Position numbers and translations under genes: made by a program | The notes under the pieces: generated by a model | Told to the model about the DNA's origin: nothing | The model's database searches: none | Seen by the model: only the letters and a program-made list of their open reading frames with translations | Source: JBFHRB01 sp041591915 | GTDB taxonomy: Bacteria > Actinomycetota > Nitriliruptoria > Nitriliruptorales > Nitriliruptoraceae | Assembly (NCBI GenBank): GCA_041591915.1 | Contig: JBFHRB010000179.1 | Span: 1-6,947 of the forward strand | Reading direction: 5' to 3' | DNA length: 6,947 nucleotides | Part shown: one piece after another, positions 1 to 5,588 of the stretch | How the letters are laid out: the number at the start of each line of letters is the position of its first letter | Position numbering within the stretch: the stretch's first letter is position 1

Positions 1-43
1 ACCGACGCACCTCCGCGAGACACGCCGCCCTGGAGCCCGCACC
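1..43 (+). other. Left-edge leader upstream of the transporter operon
   Basis: This short stretch contains no stop codon in any + frame, so it cannot be told whether it is intergenic or the end of a preceding gene. The only recognisable element is a GGAG ribosome binding site at 32-35, eight bases before the ATG at 44. In this transporter family a substrate-binding protein gene often precedes the B permease, but nothing here shows it. Confidence 0.5.
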
Positions 44-1084
44 ATGGCCGATGCGACGTCCAGCGCGTCGGGCAGCCTCCGCCGCTACCTCCTGGCTCGG
101 CTGGCCCTCGCGCCGCTGTTCCTGTTCCTGCTCCTGACGGCCCTGTTCGTCCTGCTCCGGGTCATCCCCGGCGACCCGATCAGCGCCGCGCTCGGCGGCC
201 GCCTGTCGCCGGCGGAGATCGAGCAGCGCAAGGAGGCGCTCGGCCTCAACGAGTCCGTGCTCAGCCAGTACGTCGACTACCTCGCGGGTGTCGTGCGCGG
301 CGACTTCGGCGAGGCGTTCACGGACCCGCGCCCCGTCAGCGAGATCATCGCCGACCGGTTCCCGGCCACGGTCGAGCTGACGATCGTGGCGATGCTGATC
401 GCCGTCGTGCTCGGCATCGTGGTGGGCTCGCTCGCGGCGCGCTGGCGGGACACGCCCTTCGACGTCGGCGGCCGCCTCTTCGGGGTCCTCATCTACGCCG
501 CACCCGTCTTCTGGACCGGCATCCTGGCGCAGCTGGTCTTCGCGAACTGGCTGGGCTGGCTCCCGTCGGGCAACCGCATGTCGGCCGCCGTGCCGGTCGG
601 CCAGCTCGAGATCACGGGCTTCTACCTGCTCGACGGGATCCTGCGCGCCGACGGCGAGCTGTTCTTCACGGCCCTCCGCCACCTCGTCCTGCCCGGCGTG
701 ACGCTGGGGCTGCTCATCTCCGGGGTCTTCATCCGGATGGTCCGCGTGAACATGCTCCAGACGCTGCGGGCGGACTACGTCGAGGCCGCGCGGGCCCGCG
801 GGGTGGGGGAGCGCAAGGTGCTGTTCCGCCATGCCTTCAAGAACGCGCTCATCCCGGTCATCACGATCATGGGCCTGCAGTTCGCGCTCCTGCTCGGCGG
901 CGCGATCCTCACCGAGACGACCTTCTCGTGGCCCGGCCTCGGCAGCGCGCTCGTCGAGTTCCTCAACAACCGCGACTTCGCCGCGGTCCAGGGGATCGTG
1001 ACGTTCGTCGCGATCATCGTCGTCTTCTTCAGCCTGCTGATCGACGTGGTCAACGGCCTGATCGACCCACGGGTGAGGTACTGA
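44..1084 (+). CDS. dppB: ABC peptide-type importer, inner-membrane permease B (DppB/OppB family)
   Basis: This 346-residue protein is one half of the membrane channel of an Opp/Dpp-type ABC importer, which takes up di- or oligopeptides (sometimes nickel chelates or sugars) delivered by an extracellular binding protein. Six hydrophobic helices are visible at about residues 19-39, 109-130, 144-168, 214-232, 269-290 and 315-338. Between helices 4 and 5 is the EAA loop (about 247-270, EAARARG followed by NALIP), which docks on the ATPase. The segment GWLPSGNR (171-178) and the C-terminal DPRVRY are typical of the B subunit, and the length is normal for the family. The ATG at 44 has a GGAG ribosome binding site eight bases upstream. 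The C permease gene starts one base after this stop. The family is clear; the substrate cannot be read from the sequence, so the dpp name is a family label. Confidence 0.93.
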   Translation: MADATSSASGSLRRYLLARLALAPLFLFLLLTALFVLLRVIPGDPISAALGGRLSPAEIEQRKEALGLNESVLSQYVDYLAGVVRGDFGEAFTDPRPVSEIIADRFPATVELTIVAMLIAVVLGIVVGSLAARWRDTPFDVGGRLFGVLIYAAPVFWTGILAQLVFANWLGWLPSGNRMSAAVPVGQLEITGFYLLDGILRADGELFFTALRHLVLPGVTLGLLISGVFIRMVRVNMLQTLRADYVEAARARGVGERKVLFRHAFKNALIPVITIMGLQFALLLGGAILTETTFSWPGLGSALVEFLNNRDFAAVQGIVTFVAIIVVFFSLLIDVVNGLIDPRVRY

Positions 1085-1085
1085 G

Positions 1086-2135
1086 ATGGCCGAGACCTCA
1101 GCCCGCCGCGCCCGCGTCCAGCACGCCCTCAAGCCGTGGCGGCAGGCCAACCCCATGGCCCGCCGACTCGTCGTGGTCGGGCTGATCATCACGCTGGCGT
1201 TCGCGCTCATGGCGATCTTCGCCGACGCCATCGCCCCGTACGGCCAGGACCAGTACCGCTACATCGTCGGCACGACCACCGACCCGGCCACCATCGACGC
1301 GGCGGCGTGCGGGGACACGCTGGACTGCGAACAGCTGCCGCGGCGCATCGAGCCGAGCGAGGGCTACCCGTTCGGCACGACGTCGGCACGCTTCGACGTC
1401 CTGTCGCGCATCGTCCACGGCGCACGCGTGGCCTTCGCGGTCGTCGCGCTCGCCACGGTGCTGTCGATGGGCATCGGCGTCCCGCTCGGGCTGTACTCGG
1501 GCTACCGCGGCGGCCGCCTCGACCGCGTGCTCGTCATGTCGATGGACGCGATCTACGCCTTCCCGCCACTGATCCTGGCGATCCTCGTCGCGTTCGTGCT
1601 CAAGCAGGCGCTCGAGGGCCGCATCGAGGAGCCAGGCGTGTTCGTCGCGTCGGTGGCGGTCGGTGTCGTCTACATCCCGCAGTACTTCCGGGTGATCCGC
1701 AACCACACCCTGTCCGTGAAGGAGGAGCCGTTCGTCGAGGCTGCGCGCTCGCTCGGGGCCAAGCCGCGCACGATCGTGTGGCGCTACGTCTTCTTCAACG
1801 TGACGTCGAGCGTGCCCGTCATCTTCACCCTCAACGCCGCCGATGCGGTCCTCACGCTCGCGGGGCTGGGCTTCCTCGGCTTCGGCGTGCAGTACCCGCG
1901 AGCCGAGTGGGGCCTCGACGTCGCGCGCGCACTGCCCGATGTCGTCAGCGGCTTCTGGTGGACGGCCTTCTTCCCGGGCATGGCGATCATGATCCTCGTG
2001 ACCGGCCTGACGCTCGTCGGTGAGGGGCTCAACGACATCGTCAACCCGCTGCTGCGGGTCAAGGGCTACCGCGGCCGCGTACCGAAGCGGAAGGCCACCG
2101 ACGACGGCGCCGACGTCACGGAGGTGAAGGCGTGA
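1086..2135 (+). CDS. dppC: ABC peptide-type importer, inner-membrane permease C (DppC/OppC family)
   Basis: This 349-residue protein is the second channel subunit and should pair with the B permease. Its N-terminal cytoplasmic tail (1-26) contains the NPMARR segment typical of C subunits. Helix 1 spans about 28-50, and further helices lie near 113-136, 155-173, 185-200, 242-267 and 294-313. The EAA loop is at 218-243 (EAARSLGAKPRTIVWRYVFF). The external segment after helix 1 (about 52-95) is longer than usual and carries Cys75 and Cys81. The usual GTDxxGRDVLSR motif appears as FGTTSARFDVLSR (96-108), a divergent form. The protein is about 50 residues longer than the usual 290-300, through this segment and a charged C-terminal tail. 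The ATG at 1086 has GAGG at 1075-1078, seven bases upstream. Its stop overlaps the GTG start of the next gene by four bases. The family is sure; the substrate is unknown. Confidence 0.92.
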   Translation: MAETSARRARVQHALKPWRQANPMARRLVVVGLIITLAFALMAIFADAIAPYGQDQYRYIVGTTTDPATIDAAACGDTLDCEQLPRRIEPSEGYPFGTTSARFDVLSRIVHGARVAFAVVALATVLSMGIGVPLGLYSGYRGGRLDRVLVMSMDAIYAFPPLILAILVAFVLKQALEGRIEEPGVFVASVAVGVVYIPQYFRVIRNHTLSVKEEPFVEAARSLGAKPRTIVWRYVFFNVTSSVPVIFTLNAADAVLTLAGLGFLGFGVQYPRAEWGLDVARALPDVVSGFWWTAFFPGMAIMILVTGLTLVGEGLNDIVNPLLRVKGYRGRVPKRKATDDGADVTEVKA

Positions 2136-2137
2136 GC
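2120..2137 (+). promoter_or_regulatory. dppD: Ribosome binding site and GTGA stop/start overlap, permease C to ATPase D
   Basis: GGAGG at 2120-2124 sits inside the end of permease C, seven bases before the GTG at 2132. The TGA of permease C at 2133-2135 shares bases with that GTG. This fixes the GTG as the start and implies translational coupling, so that a ribosome ending on permease C can restart on ATPase D. Confidence 0.8.
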
Positions 2138-3121
2138 ACCGTGCCGGCCCTCTCCGTCAGCGACCTCACCGTCGACTACGCGACCCCCAAGGGCTACCTC
2201 CGCGCGGTCGACGGCGTGGCCTTCGACCTCCACCCGGGGGAGAGCCTCGGCCTCGTCGGCGAGTCCGGGTGTGGCAAGTCCTCGCTCGGTCGCGCCCTGA
2301 TGCAGCTCCTGCCCCAGGGGGCGCTGGTCGGCGGGTCGGTCAACCTCGCGGGCGACGAGCTCATCGGCGCGTCCGACGCCCGGCTCCGCAAGGCCCGCGG
2401 CGAGGACCTCGCCCTCGTCTTCCAGGAGCCGATGACCCGGCTCGACCCGCTGATGAAGGTCAGCGACCACTTCGTCGAGGCCATCCGGGCCCACCGCCCC
2501 GAGACCTCGAAGGACGAGGCGCGGCACATGGCGCGCGAGGTGCTGGCGCAGATGGGCATCCCGCCCACCCGGGCCAACAACTACCCGCACGAGTTCTCCG
2601 GCGGCATGCGGCAGCGCATCATGCTCGCCCTCGGGATCGTGCTGAAGCCGCAGGTCATCATCGCGGACGAGCCGACGACCGCCCTCGACGTGATCGTCGA
2701 GGCCCAGATCCTCGACCTCCTCGACCGCCTGCGGTCGGACCACAACGTCGGCCTGATCCTCATCACGCACAACCTCGGGATCGTCGCGGAGACCTGCGAC
2801 CGTGTCGCGGTCATGTACGCGGGCCGGATCGTCGAGATCGGCCCCGTCGTCGACGTCTTCGCCCGGCCGAAGCACCCGTACACCCAGGGCCTCCTGCGGT
2901 CCGTGATCAGCGTCGACACGACCGAGCTCTCCTCGATCGACGGGTCGCCGCCCGACCTCACGGCGCCGCCGCGTGGCTGCCGGTTCGCGCCGCGGTGCGA
3001 CCAGGCCTTCGAGGACTGCCACAGCGTCGACCCGATGCTCGCGCAGGTCGCCCTCGACCAGCACGCGGCGTGCCTGCTCTACCCGGGCGCCGACCGTCGC
3101 GGCGCGGAGGTGGGCGTGTGA
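2132..3121 (+). CDS. dppD: ABC peptide-type importer, ATPase D (DppD/OppD family)
   Basis: This 329-residue cytoplasmic ATPase pairs with the F ATPase to drive uptake. All catalytic motifs are intact: Walker A GESGCGKS (43-50), Q-loop Gln98 (VFQEP), signature FSGGMRQR (155-162), Walker B with Asp179 and catalytic Glu180, and switch His213 (ITHN, where the family usually has ITHD). The C-terminal oligopeptide-ABC domain begins at HPYTQGLL (248-255) and has Cys283, Cys289, Cys296 and Cys314 in the spacing C-X5-C-X6-C-X17-C. In studied Opp/Dpp D subunits this motif holds a 4Fe-4S cluster, so the same is inferred here. The GTG start at 2132 overlaps the permease C stop (GTGA) and has GGAGG at 2120-2124, seven bases upstream. 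No later start is needed, because the N-terminus PALSVSDLTVDY is normal for the family. Confidence 0.94.
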   Translation: MSTVPALSVSDLTVDYATPKGYLRAVDGVAFDLHPGESLGLVGESGCGKSSLGRALMQLLPQGALVGGSVNLAGDELIGASDARLRKARGEDLALVFQEPMTRLDPLMKVSDHFVEAIRAHRPETSKDEARHMAREVLAQMGIPPTRANNYPHEFSGGMRQRIMLALGIVLKPQVIIADEPTTALDVIVEAQILDLLDRLRSDHNVGLILITHNLGIVAETCDRVAVMYAGRIVEIGPVVDVFARPKHPYTQGLLRSVISVDTTELSSIDGSPPDLTAPPRGCRFAPRCDQAFEDCHSVDPMLAQVALDQHAACLLYPGADRRGAEVGV

Positions 3122-3123
3122 GC
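3106..3123 (+). promoter_or_regulatory. dppF: Ribosome binding site and GTGA stop/start overlap, ATPase D to ATPase F
   Basis: GGAGG at 3106-3110 lies seven bases before the GTG at 3118, and the ATPase D stop TGA (3119-3121) overlaps that GTG. The arrangement, including the GTGAGC after the spacer, closely copies the junction at 2120-2137. Equal coupling would favour 1:1 production of the two ATPases. Confidence 0.8.
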
Positions 3124-4380
3124 GAGCGCGAGCCGGTGCTCGAGGTCAGCGGCCTCGAGACGCACTTCCACCTCGGTGGCGGCCTCCTCGGCCGCGGCGA
3201 GGAACAGGTCGTGCGCGCGGTGGACGGCGTCACGTTCGACATCCGCGAGGGCGAGATCTTCGGCCTCGTCGGCGAGTCCGGCTCGGGCAAGACCACGCTC
3301 GGCCGCACGATCCTCGGGCTCGTGCCGGCCACGGGCGGCTCGATCCGTTGGAAGGGGCGCGAGCTGGTCGGGCTCACCGAGAAGGAGTTCCGCCCGCTGC
3401 GACGCCGGCTCGGGATGATCTTCCAGGACCCCAACGCCTCGCTGAACCCCGCCATGACGGTCGCGCAGGGCGTGGGCCACCCACTGCGCATCCACGGCAT
3501 CACCCAGACCCGCGCCGAGACCCGGGCGCGCGTCGCCGAGATGCTCGAACGGTGCGGGCTCGCCCCGGCGGAGCGCTACCTCGACGTCTACCCCGAGGAC
3601 ATCTCGGGCGGGCAGAAGCAGCGTGTCGTCATCGCCCGGACGCTCATCACCGGGCCCGAGCTCGTCGTCGCCGACGAGCCGGTCGCCGCGCTCGACATGT
3701 CCATCCGCGCCAAGGTCCTCGAGCTGATGATGGACCTGAAGGACGAGCTCGGCCTCACGTACCTGTACATCACCCACGACCTCGCGTCTGGCCGGTTCGT
3801 GTGCGACCGCATGGCCATCATGTACCTCGGCCAGATGGTCGAGTGGGGCGAGGCGCGCGCGATCTACGACGACCCCCAGCACCCCTACACCGCATCGCTG
3901 CTCGATGCGATCCCGCTGCCGGACCCGAGCCGCCGCGACCGCGACAAGCAGCTCCCGCGCGGTGAGATCCCCGACGCGCTCAGCCCGCCCCGTGGCTGTC
4001 GCTTCCACCCGCGCTGTCCGCGGGCGTTCGAGCCGTGCGGCTGGGAGGGGCGTGACCTGATCGATGCCCTCGAGGACCGCTGGACGCGGATCGACGAGGC
4101 GACCTTCGAGCGGGAGCTGGGCCTCGTCGGCGACCGCACGGCCGCGGTGGTCGCCGACGACCACGTCCGGTTCCGCACCGACGACCCCCACGCGCTGCGG
4201 CAGCTGCTCACCGAGCTCGGTCCATCGCTCCCGACCGTCGTGATCGACGCCACCACGTCGATGGAGGCCGATGCCGGCGACCTCGTCGTGCGCTTCGGCG
4301 CCGGTCCGGCGCCCGGTGACCAGGTCGTGGCGGGTCGCACCGTGGCCTGCCACCTCCACGGCGTGGTCGAGCGCAGCTGA
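3118..4380 (+). CDS. dppF: ABC peptide-type importer, ATPase F (DppF/OppF family) with an enlarged C-terminal domain
   Basis: This 420-residue ATPase is the partner of ATPase D. Walker A is GESGSGKT (52-59), the Q-loop has Gln103 (IFQDP), the signature is ISGGQKQR (162-169), Walker B has Asp186 and Glu187 (VVADEPVAALD), and the switch histidine is His220 (ITHDLASGRFVCD). The C-terminal domain starts near HPYTASLL (255-262) and has Cys294, Cys300 and Cys307 in the same C-X5-C-X6-C spacing as ATPase D. The closing ACHLHG motif (Cys411) lies 103 residues later, against 17 in the partner. The intervening acidic, mixed alpha/beta-looking segment (about 308-405) makes the protein longer than the usual 320-350. 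The GTG start at 3118 overlaps the ATPase D stop (GTGA) and has GGAGG at 3106-3110. The open frame extends upstream, but that part overlaps ATPase D and is arginine/proline-rich junk. Identity is firm; the insert's role is unknown. Confidence 0.93.
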   Translation: MSEREPVLEVSGLETHFHLGGGLLGRGEEQVVRAVDGVTFDIREGEIFGLVGESGSGKTTLGRTILGLVPATGGSIRWKGRELVGLTEKEFRPLRRRLGMIFQDPNASLNPAMTVAQGVGHPLRIHGITQTRAETRARVAEMLERCGLAPAERYLDVYPEDISGGQKQRVVIARTLITGPELVVADEPVAALDMSIRAKVLELMMDLKDELGLTYLYITHDLASGRFVCDRMAIMYLGQMVEWGEARAIYDDPQHPYTASLLDAIPLPDPSRRDRDKQLPRGEIPDALSPPRGCRFHPRCPRAFEPCGWEGRDLIDALEDRWTRIDEATFERELGLVGDRTAAVVADDHVRFRTDDPHALRQLLTELGPSLPTVVIDATTSMEADAGDLVVRFGAGPAPGDQVVAGRTVACHLHGVVERS

Positions 4381-4384
4381 CCGG

Positions 4385-4390
4385 TACCGT
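4385..4390 (+). promoter_or_regulatory. Possible -10 element (TACCGT) for a leaderless transcript
   Basis: TACCGT fits the actinobacterial -10 pattern TANNNT and ends seven bases before the ATG at 4398. That is the distance expected if transcription begins at the start codon itself. No ribosome binding site precedes the ATG, which agrees with a leaderless mRNA. No good -35 box is seen about 17 bases upstream, which is common in such promoters. Six-base matches arise by chance, so this is only suggestive. Confidence 0.35.
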
Positions 4391-4397
4391 GCCGTCG

Positions 4398-4919
4398 ATG
4401 GACGAGAGCACGGCCGCGGCCCCGACGACACAACGCCCGGTCCCGAGCGTCACGGTCACACGTGGCCTGGGGCGCACCCTCGGCTGGGCCGTCGCCGGGG
4501 GCATCGGCACCTACGGCGCGTGGTGGCTCGTCCTCGACACGCGCGGGCACTTCGCGGCCTGGGCGCTGCTGATCGTCCTGTTCGGCATGACCTCCTTCTT
4601 CGCGCTGCAGGCCGCCTGGCCGGGTGGGCTCCGGATCGACCTCACCCACGACGAGCTCCGCGCGCGCCATTTCTGGCGCCCGCTGGTCGTCCCGTGGCAC
4701 GACGTCGACGTGGCCCGCGTGCGCAAGATCGCAGGCGAGACCCTGCTCATCCTCACGACCCGGTCGGACAGCCGCACGAGAGAGGCGCGTGGTCCCGATC
4801 CGATCAGCGTGCTGGTCCCCACGGGCGGGGACATCCGGGAGATCCACCGCTTCCTCGAGCGCCGGCTCGGTCGCCGCCTCCCGGTCCCCGACGTCGTGCG
4901 GACCATCGGCGAGGACTGA
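4398..4919 (+). CDS. Small membrane protein with two helices and a bacterial PH-like domain
   Basis: This 173-residue protein has a short Thr/Pro/Ala-rich cytoplasmic N-terminus, two membrane helices at about residues 28-46 and 51-74 joined by a very short loop (DTRGH), and a soluble domain from about 75 to 160. That domain looks like the bacterial PH fold seen in many actinobacterial membrane proteins: strands such as GGLRIDLTHDELRARH, then VPWHDVDVARVRK, then ETLLILTTR and ISVLVPTG, and a closing helix IREIHRFLERRLG. Their roles are mostly unknown, so no function is assigned. It starts 17 bases after the ATPase F stop and could be read through from the operon. A GTG at 4389 would add three residues, but the ATG at 4398 is preferred because of its fit to a leaderless start; neither has a ribosome binding site. 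Reality as a gene is supported by third-position GC bias and clear helices. Confidence 0.8.
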   Translation: MDESTAAAPTTQRPVPSVTVTRGLGRTLGWAVAGGIGTYGAWWLVLDTRGHFAAWALLIVLFGMTSFFALQAAWPGGLRIDLTHDELRARHFWRPLVVPWHDVDVARVRKIAGETLLILTTRSDSRTREARGPDPISVLVPTGGDIREIHRFLERRLGRRLPVPDVVRTIGED

Positions 4920-4930
4920 CGACACCGCAC

Positions 4931-4971
4931 GCGCGTTGGCCTGCTGCCGCACCGTCTGCTACCCAACGCGC
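4931..4971. repeat. Perfect 9-bp inverted repeat between the PH-domain gene and the peroxiredoxin gene
   Basis: The arm GCGCGTTGG (4931-4939) is the exact reverse complement of CCAACGCGC (4963-4971), with 23 bases between them. It begins 12 bases after the upstream stop and ends 49 bases before the peroxiredoxin ATG. It could be a stem-loop at the end of the upstream transcript, although no T-run follows and the loop is large, or a split operator for a dimeric repressor. The arms overlap a possible promoter, TTGGCC (4936-4941) and TACCCA (4960-4965) spaced by 18 bases, which favours the operator idea slightly. That promoter is weak because its -10 box lacks the final T. Nothing else is recognised in the 101-base gap 4920-5020. 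Confidence 0.5.
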
Positions 4972-5020
4972 CCGAAACACTTCGCGACGCCCCCCATCCC
5001 GTCACGCAGAGGAGCGCACC

Positions 5021-5494
5021 ATGGCCGTCGAGGTCGGCGACAAGGCACCGGACTTCGAGCTCAAGGACCAGAGCGGGCAGCCCGTCCGCCTCTCGGACTT
5101 CCACGGCAAGAAGGCCGTCGTGATCGTCTTCTACCCGTTCACGTTCACGGGCACCTGCCACGCTGAGCTCTGCGCGATCCGCGACGACATCCACGCGTTC
5201 CAGAACGACGACGTCGAGACGGTCGCGATCTCCTGCGACACGCCGTTCTCGCACCGCGCGTGGGCCGAGCAGGAGGGCTACGACTTCCCGATCCTCGCGG
5301 ACTTCTGGCCGCACGGCGAGGTCGCCCAGGCCTACGGCGTCTTCAACGACCAGCTCGGCTGCGCCCTGCGCGGCACGTTCATCGTGAACAAGGACGGCGA
5401 GGTCGTCTACAAGGTCGTGAACGGCCTGCCGGACGCCCGCAACCAGGACGAGTACCGCGAGACGCTGGTCAAGATCGGGGCGCTCGCAGCCTGA
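5021..5494 (+). CDS. AhpE-like peroxiredoxin (thiol peroxidase)
   Basis: This 157-residue cytoplasmic enzyme reduces hydrogen peroxide, organic hydroperoxides or peroxynitrite through a reactive cysteine. The thioredoxin-fold core opens with GDKAPDFELKDQSGQ (6-20). The catalytic motif PFTFTGTC (39-46) supplies Pro39, Thr43 and peroxidatic Cys46, and the conserved active-site Arg is Arg117 (LRGTF). The segment DFWPHGEVAQAYGVFN (94-109) strongly resembles Mycobacterium AhpE (DFWPHGAVSQAYGVFN). Unlike the 1-Cys M. tuberculosis AhpE, residue 51 is a cysteine (CHAELC), the position of the resolving cysteine in BCP/PrxQ enzymes. Cys72 and Cys114 are also present. It is therefore called AhpE-like, with an inferred intramolecular disulfide. 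The length is normal. The ATG at 5021 has AGAGGAG at 5008-5014, six bases upstream. The open frame runs further upstream, but that part overlaps the PH-domain gene in another frame. Confidence 0.94.
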   Translation: MAVEVGDKAPDFELKDQSGQPVRLSDFHGKKAVVIVFYPFTFTGTCHAELCAIRDDIHAFQNDDVETVAISCDTPFSHRAWAEQEGYDFPILADFWPHGEVAQAYGVFNDQLGCALRGTFIVNKDGEVVYKVVNGLPDARNQDEYRETLVKIGALAA

Positions 5495-5503
5495 GCGCAG
5501 CCG

Positions 5504-5552
5504 ACCGCTCCCCGCGCGAGCCGCCGAGGTGGCTTCGGGCGCGGCGAGCGGT
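5504..5552 (+). terminator. Long imperfect GC-rich hairpin, possible terminator after the peroxiredoxin gene
   Basis: ACCGCTC (5504-5510) pairs with GAGCGGT (5546-5552). After one C-C mismatch, CCGCGC (5512-5517) pairs with GCGCGG (5539-5544), and after a bulge AGCC (5519-5522) can pair with GGCT (5531-5534). It starts ten bases after the peroxiredoxin stop. A smaller 6-bp stem, GCGCTC (5480-5485) with GAGCGC (5493-5498), overlaps the stop codon just before it. No T-run follows, so classical Rho-independent termination is uncertain; high-GC actinobacteria often lack the T-run. Confidence 0.45.
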
Positions 5553-5562
5553 GCCGTACCTT
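5534..5562 (+). promoter_or_regulatory. guaB: Possible guaB promoter
   Basis: TTCGGG (5534-5539) and TACCTT (5557-5562) are spaced by 17 bases and resemble -35 and -10 boxes; the latter fits TANNNT. Transcription would begin near 5569, giving a leader of about 20 bases before the ATG at 5589. The -35 box is poor and overlaps the right arm of the hairpin at 5504-5552. No riboswitch fits in so short a leader. Confidence 0.25.
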
Positions 5563-5588
5563 CTCGGGGGAGCCGGCCCTGACGGGCG

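Noticed and set aside
2066..3064. A 332-codon - strand frame opposite ATPase D
   Set aside because: Same reasoning: no recognisable motif, biased composition, and the + strand frame has every catalytic motif of the ABC family.
2269..3117. Upstream extension of the ATPase F frame
   Set aside because: The extension overlaps all but the first ~46 codons of ATPase D and is Arg/Pro/Ala-rich without structure. The GTG at 3118 has a ribosome binding site and a normal family N-terminus.
4382..4389. 8-bp palindrome CGGTACCG just after ATPase F
   Set aside because: It is too short and too likely by chance in this DNA to be called an operator; it overlaps the possible -10 element already listed.
3079..4431. 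A 450-codon open frame on the - strand opposite ATPase F
   Set aside because: Its translation is rich in Arg, Asp, Val and Gly with no domain. It lies opposite a gene with complete ABC motifs. Long antisense frames are expected in DNA of this GC content.
4271..5020. Upstream extension of the peroxiredoxin frame
   Set aside because: It runs out of frame through the PH-domain gene and is low-complexity. The ATG at 5021 has a strong ribosome binding site and gives a normal-length enzyme.
5495..5588. A riboswitch upstream of guaB
   Set aside because: The gap is only 94 bases and mostly taken by the hairpin. No purine-riboswitch-like conserved core is visible.
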